A stretch of DNA of 64,000 bases, taken from positions 186,001 through 250,000 of the forward strand of contig JBMYRH010000004.1 in the NCBI GenBank assembly GCA_049602155.1. Reading direction: 5' to 3'. Shown here piece after piece: positions 17,292 through 27,900 of this stretch. The stretch's first letter is position 1. Every line of letters begins with the position of its first letter. The stretch is from JBMYRH01 sp049602155. Lineage in GTDB: Bacteria > Myxococcota_A > UBA9042 > PHBI01 > JBMYRH01. The notes below the pieces were generated by a model. It was not told where the DNA came from, made no database searches, and saw only the letters and a program-made list of their open reading frames with translations. The position numbers and the translations under genes are program-made.

Positions 17292-19832
17292 ATGAGCCAG
17301 TTGAGCATGAAAGTCACACCGCGTTACTGCGGCGTCGTCTGCACCGTGACAGTCCTCGCGCTCTGTGCAGCGGGCTGCTTCGAGGAGGGCGTCGCCCGCC
17401 CCGAGAACTACAATACACTGAAATATAAACCTGTCGTCATCACCACGACGCCGCTGAAGAACATCGACGTCACCGAGGGCCGCTACGGCGCTGTCCGCCC
17501 TCTCTCCGGTGTGCATGGCTCGCCAGAGCCAGTGATACCTGGTGATAAAGACCTCGTGTCCCTTTACTGGGCACAAAACTGCGCCCCTAATCCAGCCGTC
17601 CCAGACGACCCCAACTGCCCGCCAGATGGGGCTCACCTGACCATGGTGCGCGTCGGGACGGACACGGTCTGCGACATCAGCGCAGACGCCATCTTCCCCA
17701 ACGCAGACTCGGATAAGAACAACCCCCAAAACTACAATTTCAGCGCATTGGACGCCCACATGCAGGCTGCTCGTGAGGTCGGAAACTCAGCGCAGACAAA
17801 GATCTTATGGCAGTTCGGCATGATGCCACTGAGCGGCAACGGCTGTGTGGGCAGTGACGGAGTCCAGATGGGCTCCCCCATCGCCTTCTGTGGAGACGAC
17901 GTCTGCCAGAGCCAAGAGAGCCCTGGCAGCTGCCCCAGAGACTGTCCGCCGATCTGCCCCGATGGGGCGTGTACCGGGGATGAGACTGCTGAGAGCTGCC
18001 CGGGCGACTGTGTCGACTGTGGAGACGGCACATGCGACGCGGGCAATGAGGACGCCGCGACATGCGCGGCTGATTGCGGAGTCGGCACGTCTGGTGACGG
18101 AGCCTGCAACGGGGATGAGAACGCGATCAACAGCCCGAACGACTGCCGCTCAGAGGACCGACACTGGCCTGAGATCGCACGCAACATCCTGAGCCATCTG
18201 AACGAGGGCAACGGCTGGGACCCCAATGGCAGAAAGTTCGATGTGCGCTACGTCGAGTTCATGGACGACCCTCACGAGCGCCTAGGGTACTCGGAGGGCG
18301 CAGTCCCACAATTCCTCTTCGACCGATACCGGGAGTTCGCAGCGGCGCTGAAGCTGCGATGGCCGGACAGCGTCAACCCAGACGATCCCTCTGATGTGGA
18401 GCCTCAGCTGCATGTCGGTGGCATCAGCTACACACTCCACAGCGTCGACGACCTGACCTATGAAACAGACGACCAGAAACACCCGCTGCTGAAGTTCATC
18501 GACTTCATTGCCGCCGAAGATAGCGCCACGTGCCCCTCTGATTGCGCTGCACGATGTGGCGATGGTGCATGCAACAACGGCGAAACCAACGGCACCTGTG
18601 AAGCCGATTGCGCGGCCAGCTGTGGTGACGACGAATGCGTCGAGGGAGAGGATCCAATCAACTGCCCGGTCGACTGCGGCAGCCCATGCGGCGATGATAT
18701 TTGCGCCTCCACGGAGACCGCAAGCTCGCCGCTGGCCCCGGGCTTCTGTTACGACGACTGCGGCCCAGCCTGCGGCAATGGCATCTGCGGCGTGCCGCTC
18801 GACTTCTTAAGTTTTCGCGTGCATGCACCCCACCCCCACGATGTCGCCTGTATCGCAGCCGGTATCCGAGGCTACCTGGATGATAATGGCCTCGAAGAGA
18901 CCGAGCTGATCCTGACCAGCGTGACGCCTGACTTGGACTCTAGCGATTACGATGAGGTCTCACAGCTCCGCGACCCTGCGCTGCAGAACGAGGACACAGA
19001 GAGCTTCCGTTCGACCCACTTAGGGGCCTTCCTGGCCGCCACGCGGGTATACCTACAAACGCCGCTGCGCGGCACCTGTCAGTTTGCAGATGTGGCCCGC
19101 AGCGCAGAGTGGATGATCGCCGGCCGCGTGCCACGGGTCTTCTCTGACCTCAAGAGCCATGCAGGTGAAGACCTCGTCCCCCTCCAGGACCAGATCCTGG
19201 AGAGCCCCTTTGTGGAGCCCGATGGTACCGCGAAGCCCGCCTTTATGTCGCTCTTCCCGTTCCGACAGGTCGCCCGTGATTATGAAGCCGTGCAGGTCGG
19301 TGTCCTGGACGCCGCGACGGGAGATTGGGAGCAGGGCAACGGCACGAAGGGGTTCGCGGTCCTCGCCAGTAAGCGCTCCGACTCGAGCGATAAGCTCCAT
19401 GTCATCATCGCGAATGCCAACATCCAGGACGGAAACGCCGACATCACCTACGAGCTCAACCTGGAGGGGTTTGGGCTTGAGTTACCCGACTTTGGCTTCG
19501 TCGAGTACAAGCTCGCCATCCTCGACAGAAGCGCAGTGGGTCGCGAGTCGTTCCAGTTCACCGACACCGGGATCCTTGAGACCAACGGCGATAAGCTCAC
19601 CTTCGTGCACCAGATGGCGGTGCCCTCGGTACATTATATCGAGTTTGTTCAGCCTACGCCGTGCTCGCCAGCCCTTGAACTCCCGCTCGACGAAGATGGG
19701 GACTGTCCCTCGAACTACTCGAAGAACGCCACGTCCTCCATGTGCGTCTGTGGGGCCGCCGGTAAACGTTGCAGCCCTGACTGTGGCAGCGGAGACTACT
19801 GTAGCAGTGATAGCGGTGGCTGGTGCCAATAG
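17292..19832 (+). CDS. Cys-rich lipoprotein with GH39-like barrel
   Basis: 846 residues. ATG 17292 follows AAGGAG (17278-17283). A signal with Cys29 (LCAAGC) suggests a lipoprotein. The backbone resembles a GH39-type TIM barrel: ILWQFGMMP, HLNEGNGWD leading to VRYVEFMDDP (where GH39 enzymes have a WNEP acid/base), LSFRVHAPHP, and ELILTSVTPD (where they have TEW). Both catalytic Glu positions appear lost. Two blocks of CGDGxC-x(n)-C-x2-DC repeats, about residues 197-288 and 411-500, are inserted between barrel strands. A C-terminal beta domain with a Cys-rich end (about 780-846) follows. It is probably a surface carbohydrate-binding or structural protein. Confidence 0.65.
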   Translation: MSQLSMKVTPRYCGVVCTVTVLALCAAGCFEEGVARPENYNTLKYKPVVITTTPLKNIDVTEGRYGAVRPLSGVHGSPEPVIPGDKDLVSLYWAQNCAPNPAVPDDPNCPPDGAHLTMVRVGTDTVCDISADAIFPNADSDKNNPQNYNFSALDAHMQAAREVGNSAQTKILWQFGMMPLSGNGCVGSDGVQMGSPIAFCGDDVCQSQESPGSCPRDCPPICPDGACTGDETAESCPGDCVDCGDGTCDAGNEDAATCAADCGVGTSGDGACNGDENAINSPNDCRSEDRHWPEIARNILSHLNEGNGWDPNGRKFDVRYVEFMDDPHERLGYSEGAVPQFLFDRYREFAAALKLRWPDSVNPDDPSDVEPQLHVGGISYTLHSVDDLTYETDDQKHPLLKFIDFIAAEDSATCPSDCAARCGDGACNNGETNGTCEADCAASCGDDECVEGEDPINCPVDCGSPCGDDICASTETASSPLAPGFCYDDCGPACGNGICGVPLDFLSFRVHAPHPHDVACIAAGIRGYLDDNGLEETELILTSVTPDLDSSDYDEVSQLRDPALQNEDTESFRSTHLGAFLAATRVYLQTPLRGTCQFADVARSAEWMIAGRVPRVFSDLKSHAGEDLVPLQDQILESPFVEPDGTAKPAFMSLFPFRQVARDYEAVQVGVLDAATGDWEQGNGTKGFAVLASKRSDSSDKLHVIIANANIQDGNADITYELNLEGFGLELPDFGFVEYKLAILDRSAVGRESFQFTDTGILETNGDKLTFVHQMAVPSVHYIEFVQPTPCSPALELPLDEDGDCPSNYSKNATSSMCVCGAAGKRCSPDCGSGDYCSSDSGGWCQ

Positions 19833-19838
19833 CGCGCC

Positions 19839-20789
19839 ATGGCTGAACGTCGCTTCCGATTCGCACCATCACCGTCCCGGCTCCTGCACGTAGGCAACGG
19901 CCTCGCGGCGCTGATTGGATGGGCGGCAGCACGCGTACATGGGGGGACTTTTGTCCTCCGAATTGAGGACATCGACTCAACCCGCTGTAAGCCAGAATTT
20001 GAAGCGGCGTGTTTGGAGGACCTCCGCTGGCTCGGCCTGACGTGGCACGAAGGGCCTGATGTCGGCGGCGCCTACGGACCGTACCGACAATCAGAGCGGC
20101 TCGACCGATACGACACCCTCTTAGAGGGTTTAAGCGGGTCCAACGCCTACCTGTGTCGCTGCAGCCGAGCTGAAGTGCGCGCCGCGCAACGTGCACCACA
20201 CCTCGATCAGTCCCGAGAGCTCCCCTACCCTGGGACTTGCCGTCAGGCAGAGCATGAACCAAGCGCCGAGCGCCTTGAACGCGGTGGCTTTCGACTCTCA
20301 GTTGAGGCCATGGGCACCGCGGCCATGTGTCACTGGACGGACAACTGGATGGGTCCGCAAAGCGAAGATGTCCGCGAGACCTGCGGCGATTTCTTGCTCG
20401 GTCGCCCCGGTGCTCCGACCTATCAGCTCGCGGTCGTGGCCGACGACGCAGCGATGGCCATCACGGATGTGGTCCGGGGGCGAGACCTCTTAGGCTCGAC
20501 GGCGCGGCAACGGCTCCTCTACCGCCAACTTGGCGCCGAGGCGCCGCAGTTTGCACATCACCCGTTGCTCCTGGACGCGCATGGCGCCAAGCTCTCCAAG
20601 CGAGACAGTGCCCTGACATTAAGAGAGCTGCGGGAGCGCGGTCACACGCCAGACGAGCTCATCTCACGCCTCGCCTATTCGATTGGGCTGTCACCAAGTC
20701 AGGCCGCACCTACGTCTGCGGAGGAATTCGCCGACTTGATGACAGACGCCCCCTGCTGGCGTGACGGCGCATGGTCCGGTCTGCCATGA
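19839..20789 (+). CDS. gluQ: glutamyl-Q tRNA(Asp) synthetase
   Basis: 316 residues. It resembles the catalytic half of glutamyl-tRNA synthetase without the anticodon-binding domain, as in YadB/GluQ-RS (about 300 residues). The ATP signature is SRLLHVGN (HIGH-type, 13-20), with RIEDIDSTR for glutamate, a KLSKR loop (251-255), and a Cys set (CRC near residue 105, then GTCR) fitting the zinc site. GluQ-RS activates glutamate and attaches it to queuosine in tRNA(Asp). It starts 6 bases after the lipoprotein stop. A full-length GltX has a longer C-terminus, absent here. Confidence 0.9.
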   Translation: MAERRFRFAPSPSRLLHVGNGLAALIGWAAARVHGGTFVLRIEDIDSTRCKPEFEAACLEDLRWLGLTWHEGPDVGGAYGPYRQSERLDRYDTLLEGLSGSNAYLCRCSRAEVRAAQRAPHLDQSRELPYPGTCRQAEHEPSAERLERGGFRLSVEAMGTAAMCHWTDNWMGPQSEDVRETCGDFLLGRPGAPTYQLAVVADDAAMAITDVVRGRDLLGSTARQRLLYRQLGAEAPQFAHHPLLLDAHGAKLSKRDSALTLRELRERGHTPDELISRLAYSIGLSPSQAAPTSAEEFADLMTDAPCWRDGAWSGLP

Positions 20790-20810
20790 TCGACAGCCGG
20801 AGACGATCCC

Positions 20811-22775
20811 GTGGCCTCTGAAGCGAAACCCCAGCACCACCAGGTAATCGAACCGGCACTCCGCCCGGTACCGTTACCTTCGGAGGACCGCCCAACGCGG
20901 TCACCGCGTCGCCTCGCGATTTGGATCGCAGCGATGGTGCTGGTCGGTGCGGCTGGGGGTGGACTCCTTTATCAGCAGCTTTGGCAGGAGGTCTCCGATG
21001 ATGCCACTCGCCTGCTCCCAGCCTCGACGACCGTGTACGTCGATGTGCATCACCCGTGGCATGAGCTTACGACGACGATGAAGCTCGATCGCTGGAGAGA
21101 CCGGGACGCCCTCGAGCTCTCCAATCAAACCCAAGGCCTCCTCGCGGATGGTTTAGGTGGCCGACTGGCGGGTGTGCCGTTTACGGCGGTTCGCCGCGCC
21201 GCGGTGGCGATGGAGCGCCTGAGGATCGCGGCGGTGCCGAGCGCCCGTGGCACCAGCTGGCTCGTCTTCATCGAGATCCCCGATCCCTGGGCGCGACAAA
21301 GCGTGCTCTCTCAGCTCGCACCTCGGCTCGTGACTCAAGAGCGGCTCCTAGGCCATGAGATCCAATCACTGAAATCCGATCCGAGGTGGCTCCCGTGGAC
21401 CGAGCGCAATGAACCTCTGAGGTTCCTCGAGCTGGAGCCCTGGTTGGTGGTCTCCATTGGCCCGGCCGACGCCCTCTACGAACTCCTTCACTCCCACGTC
21501 GCTGGTCGAAGTCAGCCCCTGCGCAAACGCGCCGGTTTTCCAGATGACTCCGATCCGATACGCGGCCAAGCACACTGGTCGTTCATCTCACCCGGGGCCG
21601 CCTTCGATGCACTGTCTACGACCGTGTGGGCTCAGCACGCTGACCCTGTCGCGCTCCGTGGCCTGATGCTCGATATCTTGCGTGGCCTGACCCTCTCCGG
21701 AGATGTCTCCGAGGGTGACGATCTGCTGACAGCGCGACTTGAGCTGGAGCGCTCCAACCTGCTCGCACAACTTGGTCATGCACTCGCGCCGGTCCCAGAC
21801 AAGCTGCTGAAGAGGATCCCGGATGACGCTAACGTCGCCGTCGCTCTCTCCATCGGCTCGATCGATGAGATCTTGCGCATCGTGGACACCTTTGCCGACG
21901 GGGACCTCTCAGCCCTCACGACGCTGGGGCTGCAGCCCGCGACGATAAGCGCGGGCCTCAAGCACGTCCTCCGCGCCCTTCAGCAGACCACAGGGCCGTC
22001 TCTCAGTGAGATCTTCACAGGGGACGTGCTCCTCACGCACCTAGCCGACCCGCCTGGCCCCGTAGGAGCGGGAACCAGCCGCTGGGTGCTTGGGCTGCCC
22101 GTGCATCAAGAGGCCCCAGCGGATCGCTACCTCTCGACCGCCTTGAGGCAGGTTCTGGGAGACGACTGGACCTATGGAGCCCTCTTTGACGACGCCACCT
22201 CACCCCCGCTCCACATCGTGCGAGAGGCTCGACTCTGGAGCGAGCCAGAGGGGAGCGCGACACCGCCGCCGCATCGCTTCTTTTGGCAGATCGTGAACGG
22301 CATGCTGGTTCTCGCTCAAAGCGAGGACTTGCTGACGGCGTTCAACCGCACAGATGCCGGACCACTGGTCGGACCTGTGCAGCTGGCGCGCCAACGCGCG
22401 CTTCGTTCTCTCCGCCGCGACAGCCCGCTCATCATTTTGGCCCACCCCGGTCAGCTCGCAGCGGCTTTAGACTCCCCATGGTCGGACGTTCTCTTCGCGC
22501 CACTTTCAACGAGCTTTTACACCGCCGCGACAATGGATATCGGCCCAGCTCACCTCTCAATGCAGGCCAATATCGGCGTCTGGTCATCGCTCGTAGCGCT
22601 CACGACCACAGATCGACTCGCCGTCGACTCACTGATGCTCTCCGACCTCTCGTCTGAGTGCGTCCGCGCGTACCTCGCCCTTTGCGCCTCACGCGCGGTC
22701 GGCCCCATCTGTGAAGCCTTTCAACCTGGCCGAAAGGCGGCCCTGGCTGAAATCTGCGGGCGACTTAACCCTTAG
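20811..22775 (+). CDS. membrane-anchored protein of unknown function (DUF3352-like)
   Basis: 654 residues, GTG start 21 bases after gluQ. A single membrane helix lies near residues 37-57, preceded by a Pro-rich cytoplasmic segment. The large periplasmic part opens with LLPASTTVYVDVHHPW, a pattern of DUF3352-type proteins in which a beta-rich duplicated domain follows a statement like 'P..a..vv.v'. Later segments (ANVAVALSIGSIDEIL, PLIILAHPGQLAAAL) look like a second copy of the same fold. No catalytic motif is visible. It ends in a four-base interleave with the convergent fad-type gene. Confidence 0.6.
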   Translation: MASEAKPQHHQVIEPALRPVPLPSEDRPTRSPRRLAIWIAAMVLVGAAGGGLLYQQLWQEVSDDATRLLPASTTVYVDVHHPWHELTTTMKLDRWRDRDALELSNQTQGLLADGLGGRLAGVPFTAVRRAAVAMERLRIAAVPSARGTSWLVFIEIPDPWARQSVLSQLAPRLVTQERLLGHEIQSLKSDPRWLPWTERNEPLRFLELEPWLVVSIGPADALYELLHSHVAGRSQPLRKRAGFPDDSDPIRGQAHWSFISPGAAFDALSTTVWAQHADPVALRGLMLDILRGLTLSGDVSEGDDLLTARLELERSNLLAQLGHALAPVPDKLLKRIPDDANVAVALSIGSIDEILRIVDTFADGDLSALTTLGLQPATISAGLKHVLRALQQTTGPSLSEIFTGDVLLTHLADPPGPVGAGTSRWVLGLPVHQEAPADRYLSTALRQVLGDDWTYGALFDDATSPPLHIVREARLWSEPEGSATPPPHRFFWQIVNGMLVLAQSEDLLTAFNRTDAGPLVGPVQLARQRALRSLRRDSPLIILAHPGQLAAALDSPWSDVLFAPLSTSFYTAATMDIGPAHLSMQANIGVWSSLVALTTTDRLAVDSLMLSDLSSECVRAYLALCASRAVGPICEAFQPGRKAALAEICGRLNP

Positions 22776-24808
22776 CGGCCCTCAAAGCTCGGTCGCTGGC
22801 GACTCAGCGCTGCGCGGATACCTGACTTAGCGTCGTAGGTATCAAATATGGCCTTCAGACCGTCCGCCTCGGCGGTCAGGCCCTCGGTGACATCGGCTCC
22901 CGCGTCAGCCAGACCGATGAGGTCATTCGCGACACGCAGGGCCACGGGCCCTTTGTGCCCCAGTCGCTTCGCCAATCGAGCAGCCGCAGGATCCTCACCT
23001 GGATCATTGGTCTTCGCCAACCACCCCTCGACTTGGTCGTCACTCAGTAAACGTGTCGCTGCCTCGGCCATCGGGTGGTTCTGGTCCACCGTGCTCGAGG
23101 GGCCCTCGGCGAGAGAGGCTAGCTCCGCGATCACCTGGTCCACCTTGTCTCGTGTCGTCACGACGTCGACCAAGCCAAGTGCGTGCGCGGCCTCGCTGTT
23201 TAGCACCTCGCCGCTCAAGACCATCCAGCGCGCCAAAGGTCGCCCAATGCGCCGTGTCGAGCGCTGTGTACCCCCCAGCCCAGGGTAGATCCCCAAGCCC
23301 GTCTCGGGGAAGCCGATCGTCCCCCGGTCCGTCCCGACGATCGTGTCCGCGCAGAGCGCGAGCTCGGAGCCGCCGCCTAAGCTGAGCCCATCAAGGACGG
23401 CGATGACGTGCTGCGATGCCTTGTCGATCTTGTCGAACTGCGCGGCTGCCCGCTTCGCGAAGGTCACGATGCCGTCTACGTCGTCACGATCATAGGCGTC
23501 TGCGAAATACTTCAGGTCTGCGCCAGCCATGAACGCCTTACCAGCCCCACGAAGGACCACACTGCGCACCCCATCTGTCGTCATCGCCGTCTTCCACGCG
23601 ACCTCAAGGTCATCGAGTAAGCGGGGGGAGAGCGGGTTCAGCTGACTTGGTCGGTTAAACGTGATTGTGGCGACATGTGCCTCTACTGCACAGCTGACGT
23701 AAGGCAGGTCGAATTGGCTCCCGCCACGGGCGCTAAACACCGCGGGAACCGCCAAGCTCCATGCCGAAGCCAGGGCAGCGATCTCTGCAGCGGCCTCAGC
23801 GACGCCGAATTCATTCGCCATCTCGAAGGGGCCACGCCCCCAGCGCAACCCGACACGAGCGCCGATATCAGTGTCCATCGGATCCGAGATCTTCTCATCC
23901 ACGAGTTGACCGCAGGCCAGCCAAGCAGCCCCGCGCAAGCGGGTCGCGATCGCCGCCGCAGCGTCGTCATCCAACGGCTGTGCCTCATCGATCGTCCACG
24001 AGTCGCCACGCCCCACGATGTCATTGAGCGCATCGGCCGGCGCGTAGAAGGGACCAAAGGCATCCTTCAAGGTGTTCGCTGCATGCATGGTGATGGGCAC
24101 GCCTGTCGCATTCATAAGCGCAAATGGCCCCATCCCTACGCCGAAGGCTTTGCAAGCGACAGCGTCGATCTGGCCAGGAGTACCGAGCCCCTCCTCCATC
24201 AACCGTACCCCCTCGTTCAACCAGGGGACGAAGAAGCGATTGACGACGAAGCCCTCCGCATCTGACGAGCTGATGGGGGTCTTCCCCATGACGTTCATCA
24301 TCCGCCAGGCGCGTGAGACGACCTCTGGATCCGTCGCGTCGCCGCCGATCACCTCCACGAGGCGATTCTTCGCTGGGTGGAAGAAGAAGTGGAGCCCCAC
24401 GACACGCTCGGGATGCTGCAGATCACGCTGGAGATCAGTGACGCGGAAGCTCGACGTGTTCGTCGCTAAGACTGCCTGAGGGTCGCACACGCGGTCTAGC
24501 GTCCCGAAGACCTGCCCCTTCACGCCGAGGTCCTCAAACACCGCCTCGATCACGAGTTCGCACTCAGCGAGGTCCTCAAAAGATGTGGTCGGAATTAATC
24601 GCCCTAGGATCGCCTCAGCTTGCTTGGGCTTGAACACGCGGCGCTCCACACCCTGCTCGAGCAGGCCTCGGATCGTCGCCATGCCACGCTCAAGGGCGGC
24701 TTCGCTGAGATCGACGAGTACGACCGTCGCTCCCTCGGTCGCAGCCTTTTGCGCGATCCCTGAGCCCATATTTCCGGCACCAATCACACCGATGCGTCCT
24801 GCCTGCAT
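22772..24808 (-). CDS. fused 3-hydroxyacyl-CoA dehydrogenase/enoyl-CoA hydratase
   Basis: 678 residues. ATG 24808 is chosen because GGAGG lies 6 bases upstream; an in-frame TTG at 24823 is weaker. The dehydrogenase comes first: Rossmann IGVIGAGNMGSGIA near residue 6, the GLHFFFHPAKN catalytic region, and FVVNRFFVPWLNE starting the C-terminal dehydrogenase domain. From about residue 385 a crotonase domain follows (TITFNRPSQLNPLS; oxyanion loop FMAGADLKYF; LSLGGGSELALCAD; PETGLGIYPGLGGTQR). It should catalyse two beta-oxidation steps on acyl-CoA. The domain order is the reverse of FadB/FadJ and resembles the archaeal-type crotonyl-CoA hydratase/3-hydroxybutyryl-CoA dehydrogenase. Confidence 0.9.
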   Translation of the reverse strand: MQAGRIGVIGAGNMGSGIAQKAATEGATVVLVDLSEAALERGMATIRGLLEQGVERRVFKPKQAEAILGRLIPTTSFEDLAECELVIEAVFEDLGVKGQVFGTLDRVCDPQAVLATNTSSFRVTDLQRDLQHPERVVGLHFFFHPAKNRLVEVIGGDATDPEVVSRAWRMMNVMGKTPISSSDAEGFVVNRFFVPWLNEGVRLMEEGLGTPGQIDAVACKAFGVGMGPFALMNATGVPITMHAANTLKDAFGPFYAPADALNDIVGRGDSWTIDEAQPLDDDAAAAIATRLRGAAWLACGQLVDEKISDPMDTDIGARVGLRWGRGPFEMANEFGVAEAAAEIAALASAWSLAVPAVFSARGGSQFDLPYVSCAVEAHVATITFNRPSQLNPLSPRLLDDLEVAWKTAMTTDGVRSVVLRGAGKAFMAGADLKYFADAYDRDDVDGIVTFAKRAAAQFDKIDKASQHVIAVLDGLSLGGGSELALCADTIVGTDRGTIGFPETGLGIYPGLGGTQRSTRRIGRPLARWMVLSGEVLNSEAAHALGLVDVVTTRDKVDQVIAELASLAEGPSSTVDQNHPMAEAATRLLSDDQVEGWLAKTNDPGEDPAAARLAKRLGHKGPVALRVANDLIGLADAGADVTEGLTAEADGLKAIFDTYDAKSGIRAALSRQRPSFEGR

Positions 24809-24945
24809 TCTGCGCCTCCGCAATCTCTTCTAGGGGACCGGCAAGCGCCCCTGTTGGCGCCCGCCGTTGCTCCGTATGTATCGCGAGGCACGGCCCGGGG
24901 CAATGGCGTGTTGCGCTCAGCCCTCTGCCCTCGGTAGAAGGGGGC

Positions 24946-27900
24946 GTGAGATGTGATTTCTGCCAGAGTTCTAGACCCGACGGTGAACCCGTCTGTGGTG
25001 CCTGCGTCTGCCCGCCTTCGTCAGGATTGTGGACGTTGCGCCCGACGACTGTGGTGCACTTCGTGTTGCCCCACTTAGACGGGATCGACCACGAGGTTCG
25101 TGAGGAGATCGTGAACGCCGTCACCGCGGCCTTCATCGAGCACGGCGCGACGGTCACCTCCGAACCCGATACCGCGTCAGGACTCGCGGCGTTCCGCGGA
25201 CGGGGGCCAGGTGACGACGCGATCACCGCGGCGCTGGCCTGCTGCGCCGAGGCCGCTGAAATGCTGCGCCTTGAGCCCGACGCCACGTGGGAGCAATCCG
25301 GGGCCATCCTAGAACTCCGGGGCGGCATCTCAACCGGGTTGCTCTTGGTGAACGAAGACGGCGAGCCTGCCCCTGCTGCGGGGGGGATGCCGGTCGTCGT
25401 CGCTCGACGGCTCTCCAAGGCCGCTGGCCCTGATGACATCTTGGTCGACGAGACCACCGTCCTTCACGCCGAGAGCGCGGCTCCGTTCGTGACGGTGAGC
25501 CCAGTCAGCGCAGGCAACATCCGCCTCCCTGCATGGCGATTAGATCCAGCTGCCCTTCCGCGGCGTATCCACGCCGGGCGCTTACTGTCTCAGCGCTCAC
25601 AGCGTGCCCTAATCGGGCGTGAGCGAGAGCTCGCGCGGGTCCAAGAGGCATTCGAAAACGGCATAGAGAGTGGCCGACTGCAGCGCGTCGCCATCGTCGG
25701 CACGCGTGGGAGTGGCCGTGGTCGCTTCATCGATGAAGCGAGTCATCGTGTTCAGGCCGCCTGGAAGAACGCGACCACGACGCGGGCCACGATTCGCGGA
25801 CGGGACGAGATGACGGTCCCATTCGAGCTCCGCCGCGAGCTCGTCACATCGCTCCTGAACAGCACCTCAACGGCGCAAGAGGCCGAAGCTCAGCTGACCG
25901 AGACCCTCGCGCTCCTAAGCCCCTTTGAAGCAGCCCTCGACGATCGCTTCGTACGTGATCGTTTGGCGATGGTCGCCGGCATCACCGACATGCACTCAGA
26001 GGAGCCCACAGACCCCGACCACGCGAGTGAAGCGACCTACGTCGCGGTCGCTGCCCTCATGCGAGCAGCTGCTCAACGAGGTGGCTTGGTGCTCGCTGTC
26101 CACGACCTGAGTAATGCGGGCCCAGACCACCGTCGTCAGTTACTGCGACTCCTGGAGGGCCTCCGTGAACTCCCCGTCCTCGTGCTCTTCGCGACAGCGC
26201 CCGGACACGTCCCCTCGAAAGATTGGACGCTCGCAGATATCGACGATCACGAGGTCGAGCTCGCCCCCCTCACGCTGCAATCAGGCACGCACCTGCTCGA
26301 CCAGCTCTTAGGGCGACCTGATTCGCTCGACCCGGACCTGTGTAAGGCCCTCGTCGATCATGCGGATGGCCTCCCCCTCGTCCTCGAACAGCTCCTCGCC
26401 GCGCTCGGTGACTCTCATGAGCTTCGCCAGGACCCCCAGACAGCGCGTTGGCATATCGAGAGCAGCGCGGTCATCGAAGCGCTGCCTCGCAAGCTCGCGG
26501 ACCTCTTCAGCTCTCGACTCGATCGCGTCGATGAGGACGAACTCACGACGCTACGCCGCGCTGCGGTCGTGGGCTCGGTGTTCTGGCGAGGCCTCGTCGA
26601 GGACCTCGGGACACGCAATGCTTCGGCGGTCTTCCGGCGCCTTGAAGATCGAGGATTTATCCGAAAGTTGGCCGGCGATACAATCGCTGGCGAACAGGCT
26701 TACGGGTTCACCCACCCTAACCTGCGCCCCCTTCTGATCGAGCGCACAAACCTCGACGACGCCAGCTCTGTCCACGCACGGACAGCGCGCTGGCTCACCA
26801 CGCATGCCGGCGAGAAGGACATGCGCTGGACTGGTGCGATCGCCTGGCACTTCCGGTGCGGCGGCGAGACCGACCAGAGCGCCAGCTACGACATGCAGGC
26901 CGGACGATGGGCGCACGATGCGGGCGATCTCGGGCTCGCCATTGAGCACTTCGAGCGAGCGCACCGTGACTCGGCCAGTCGTGAGAGCCAGATGGAAGCG
27001 CTACTCGCTCAGGGCGAAGCGCTCCTACTCGCACGGCGCCCTGCTGAGGCCCATCCCCTGTTGGATGAGGCTGCAGCTTGGATCGATGAGCAGGGTGATC
27101 CCGTCTTGATTTTGCGATGCCTGGGCGCCCGTGTGTACGCGTCCAGCGCGGCCGTCGACCTCGACACCACGCAAGAGCTCCTTGAGCGCGCGCTCCCATT
27201 GGCATCATCCTTGGGCGACACGCAGAGTGAAGCTCAATTGCTCCTTGAGCAGGCCCGCACTCTGCTTGGCCGCGGACACCACGACGAGGCACTCAGCACG
27301 CTGGAGGATGCACAGCCGAGGGCAGAGGCCAGCGGCGACGCACTCATCCAAGCGCGCCTGCTGCTCCAGCGCGGCCGTCTCTTGATGCATATGGGCCAGC
27401 TCTCATCGGCTCGGGCCACGCTGGATCAGGTCGCGGAGCAAGGTGTCGCGCTGCACCATGAAGTGCTCTACGAGTTAGCACGAGAGGGGAAGGCCTGGGT
27501 CGCCCTGGCACAAGGCGAGGTCGAGGAGGGCGCCGAACTCTTCACGGACGGAGCCCGCGTCTTCCGACGACTGGGCTCTCCGAGACCTGCGCTTCGATGT
27601 GCACTGGGCTTGGCCCACGTCGCGGCGAGCCGTGGTGAGTTCACGGACGCTGCAAATCAAGCCGCGGCCGCCTTCGATATCGCGACCGAGCGGCAAGAGC
27701 CGGTCATGGAGGCCTGGGCCCTATCGAGCATCGCCTGGATCTTCGGAGAAGTGCGCCGTGGGAAACACAGGCTCAAGGCAAAGGACCTGAGCGAGGCTGC
27801 CTTGCGCGTCGCCAAGATCGATCTCGGTGACCAGCTCGGACGCGCAATGAACACGCTAAACACAATCGGCGGTGGCCCCGGCTTGTATCGTGGACACGCC

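Noticed and set aside
16837..17295. 152-codon frame on the plus strand ending in ATGA overlap with the lipoprotein start
   Set aside because: No ribosome site, codon use unlike neighbours, no domain or signal features; kept only as part of the gap entry.
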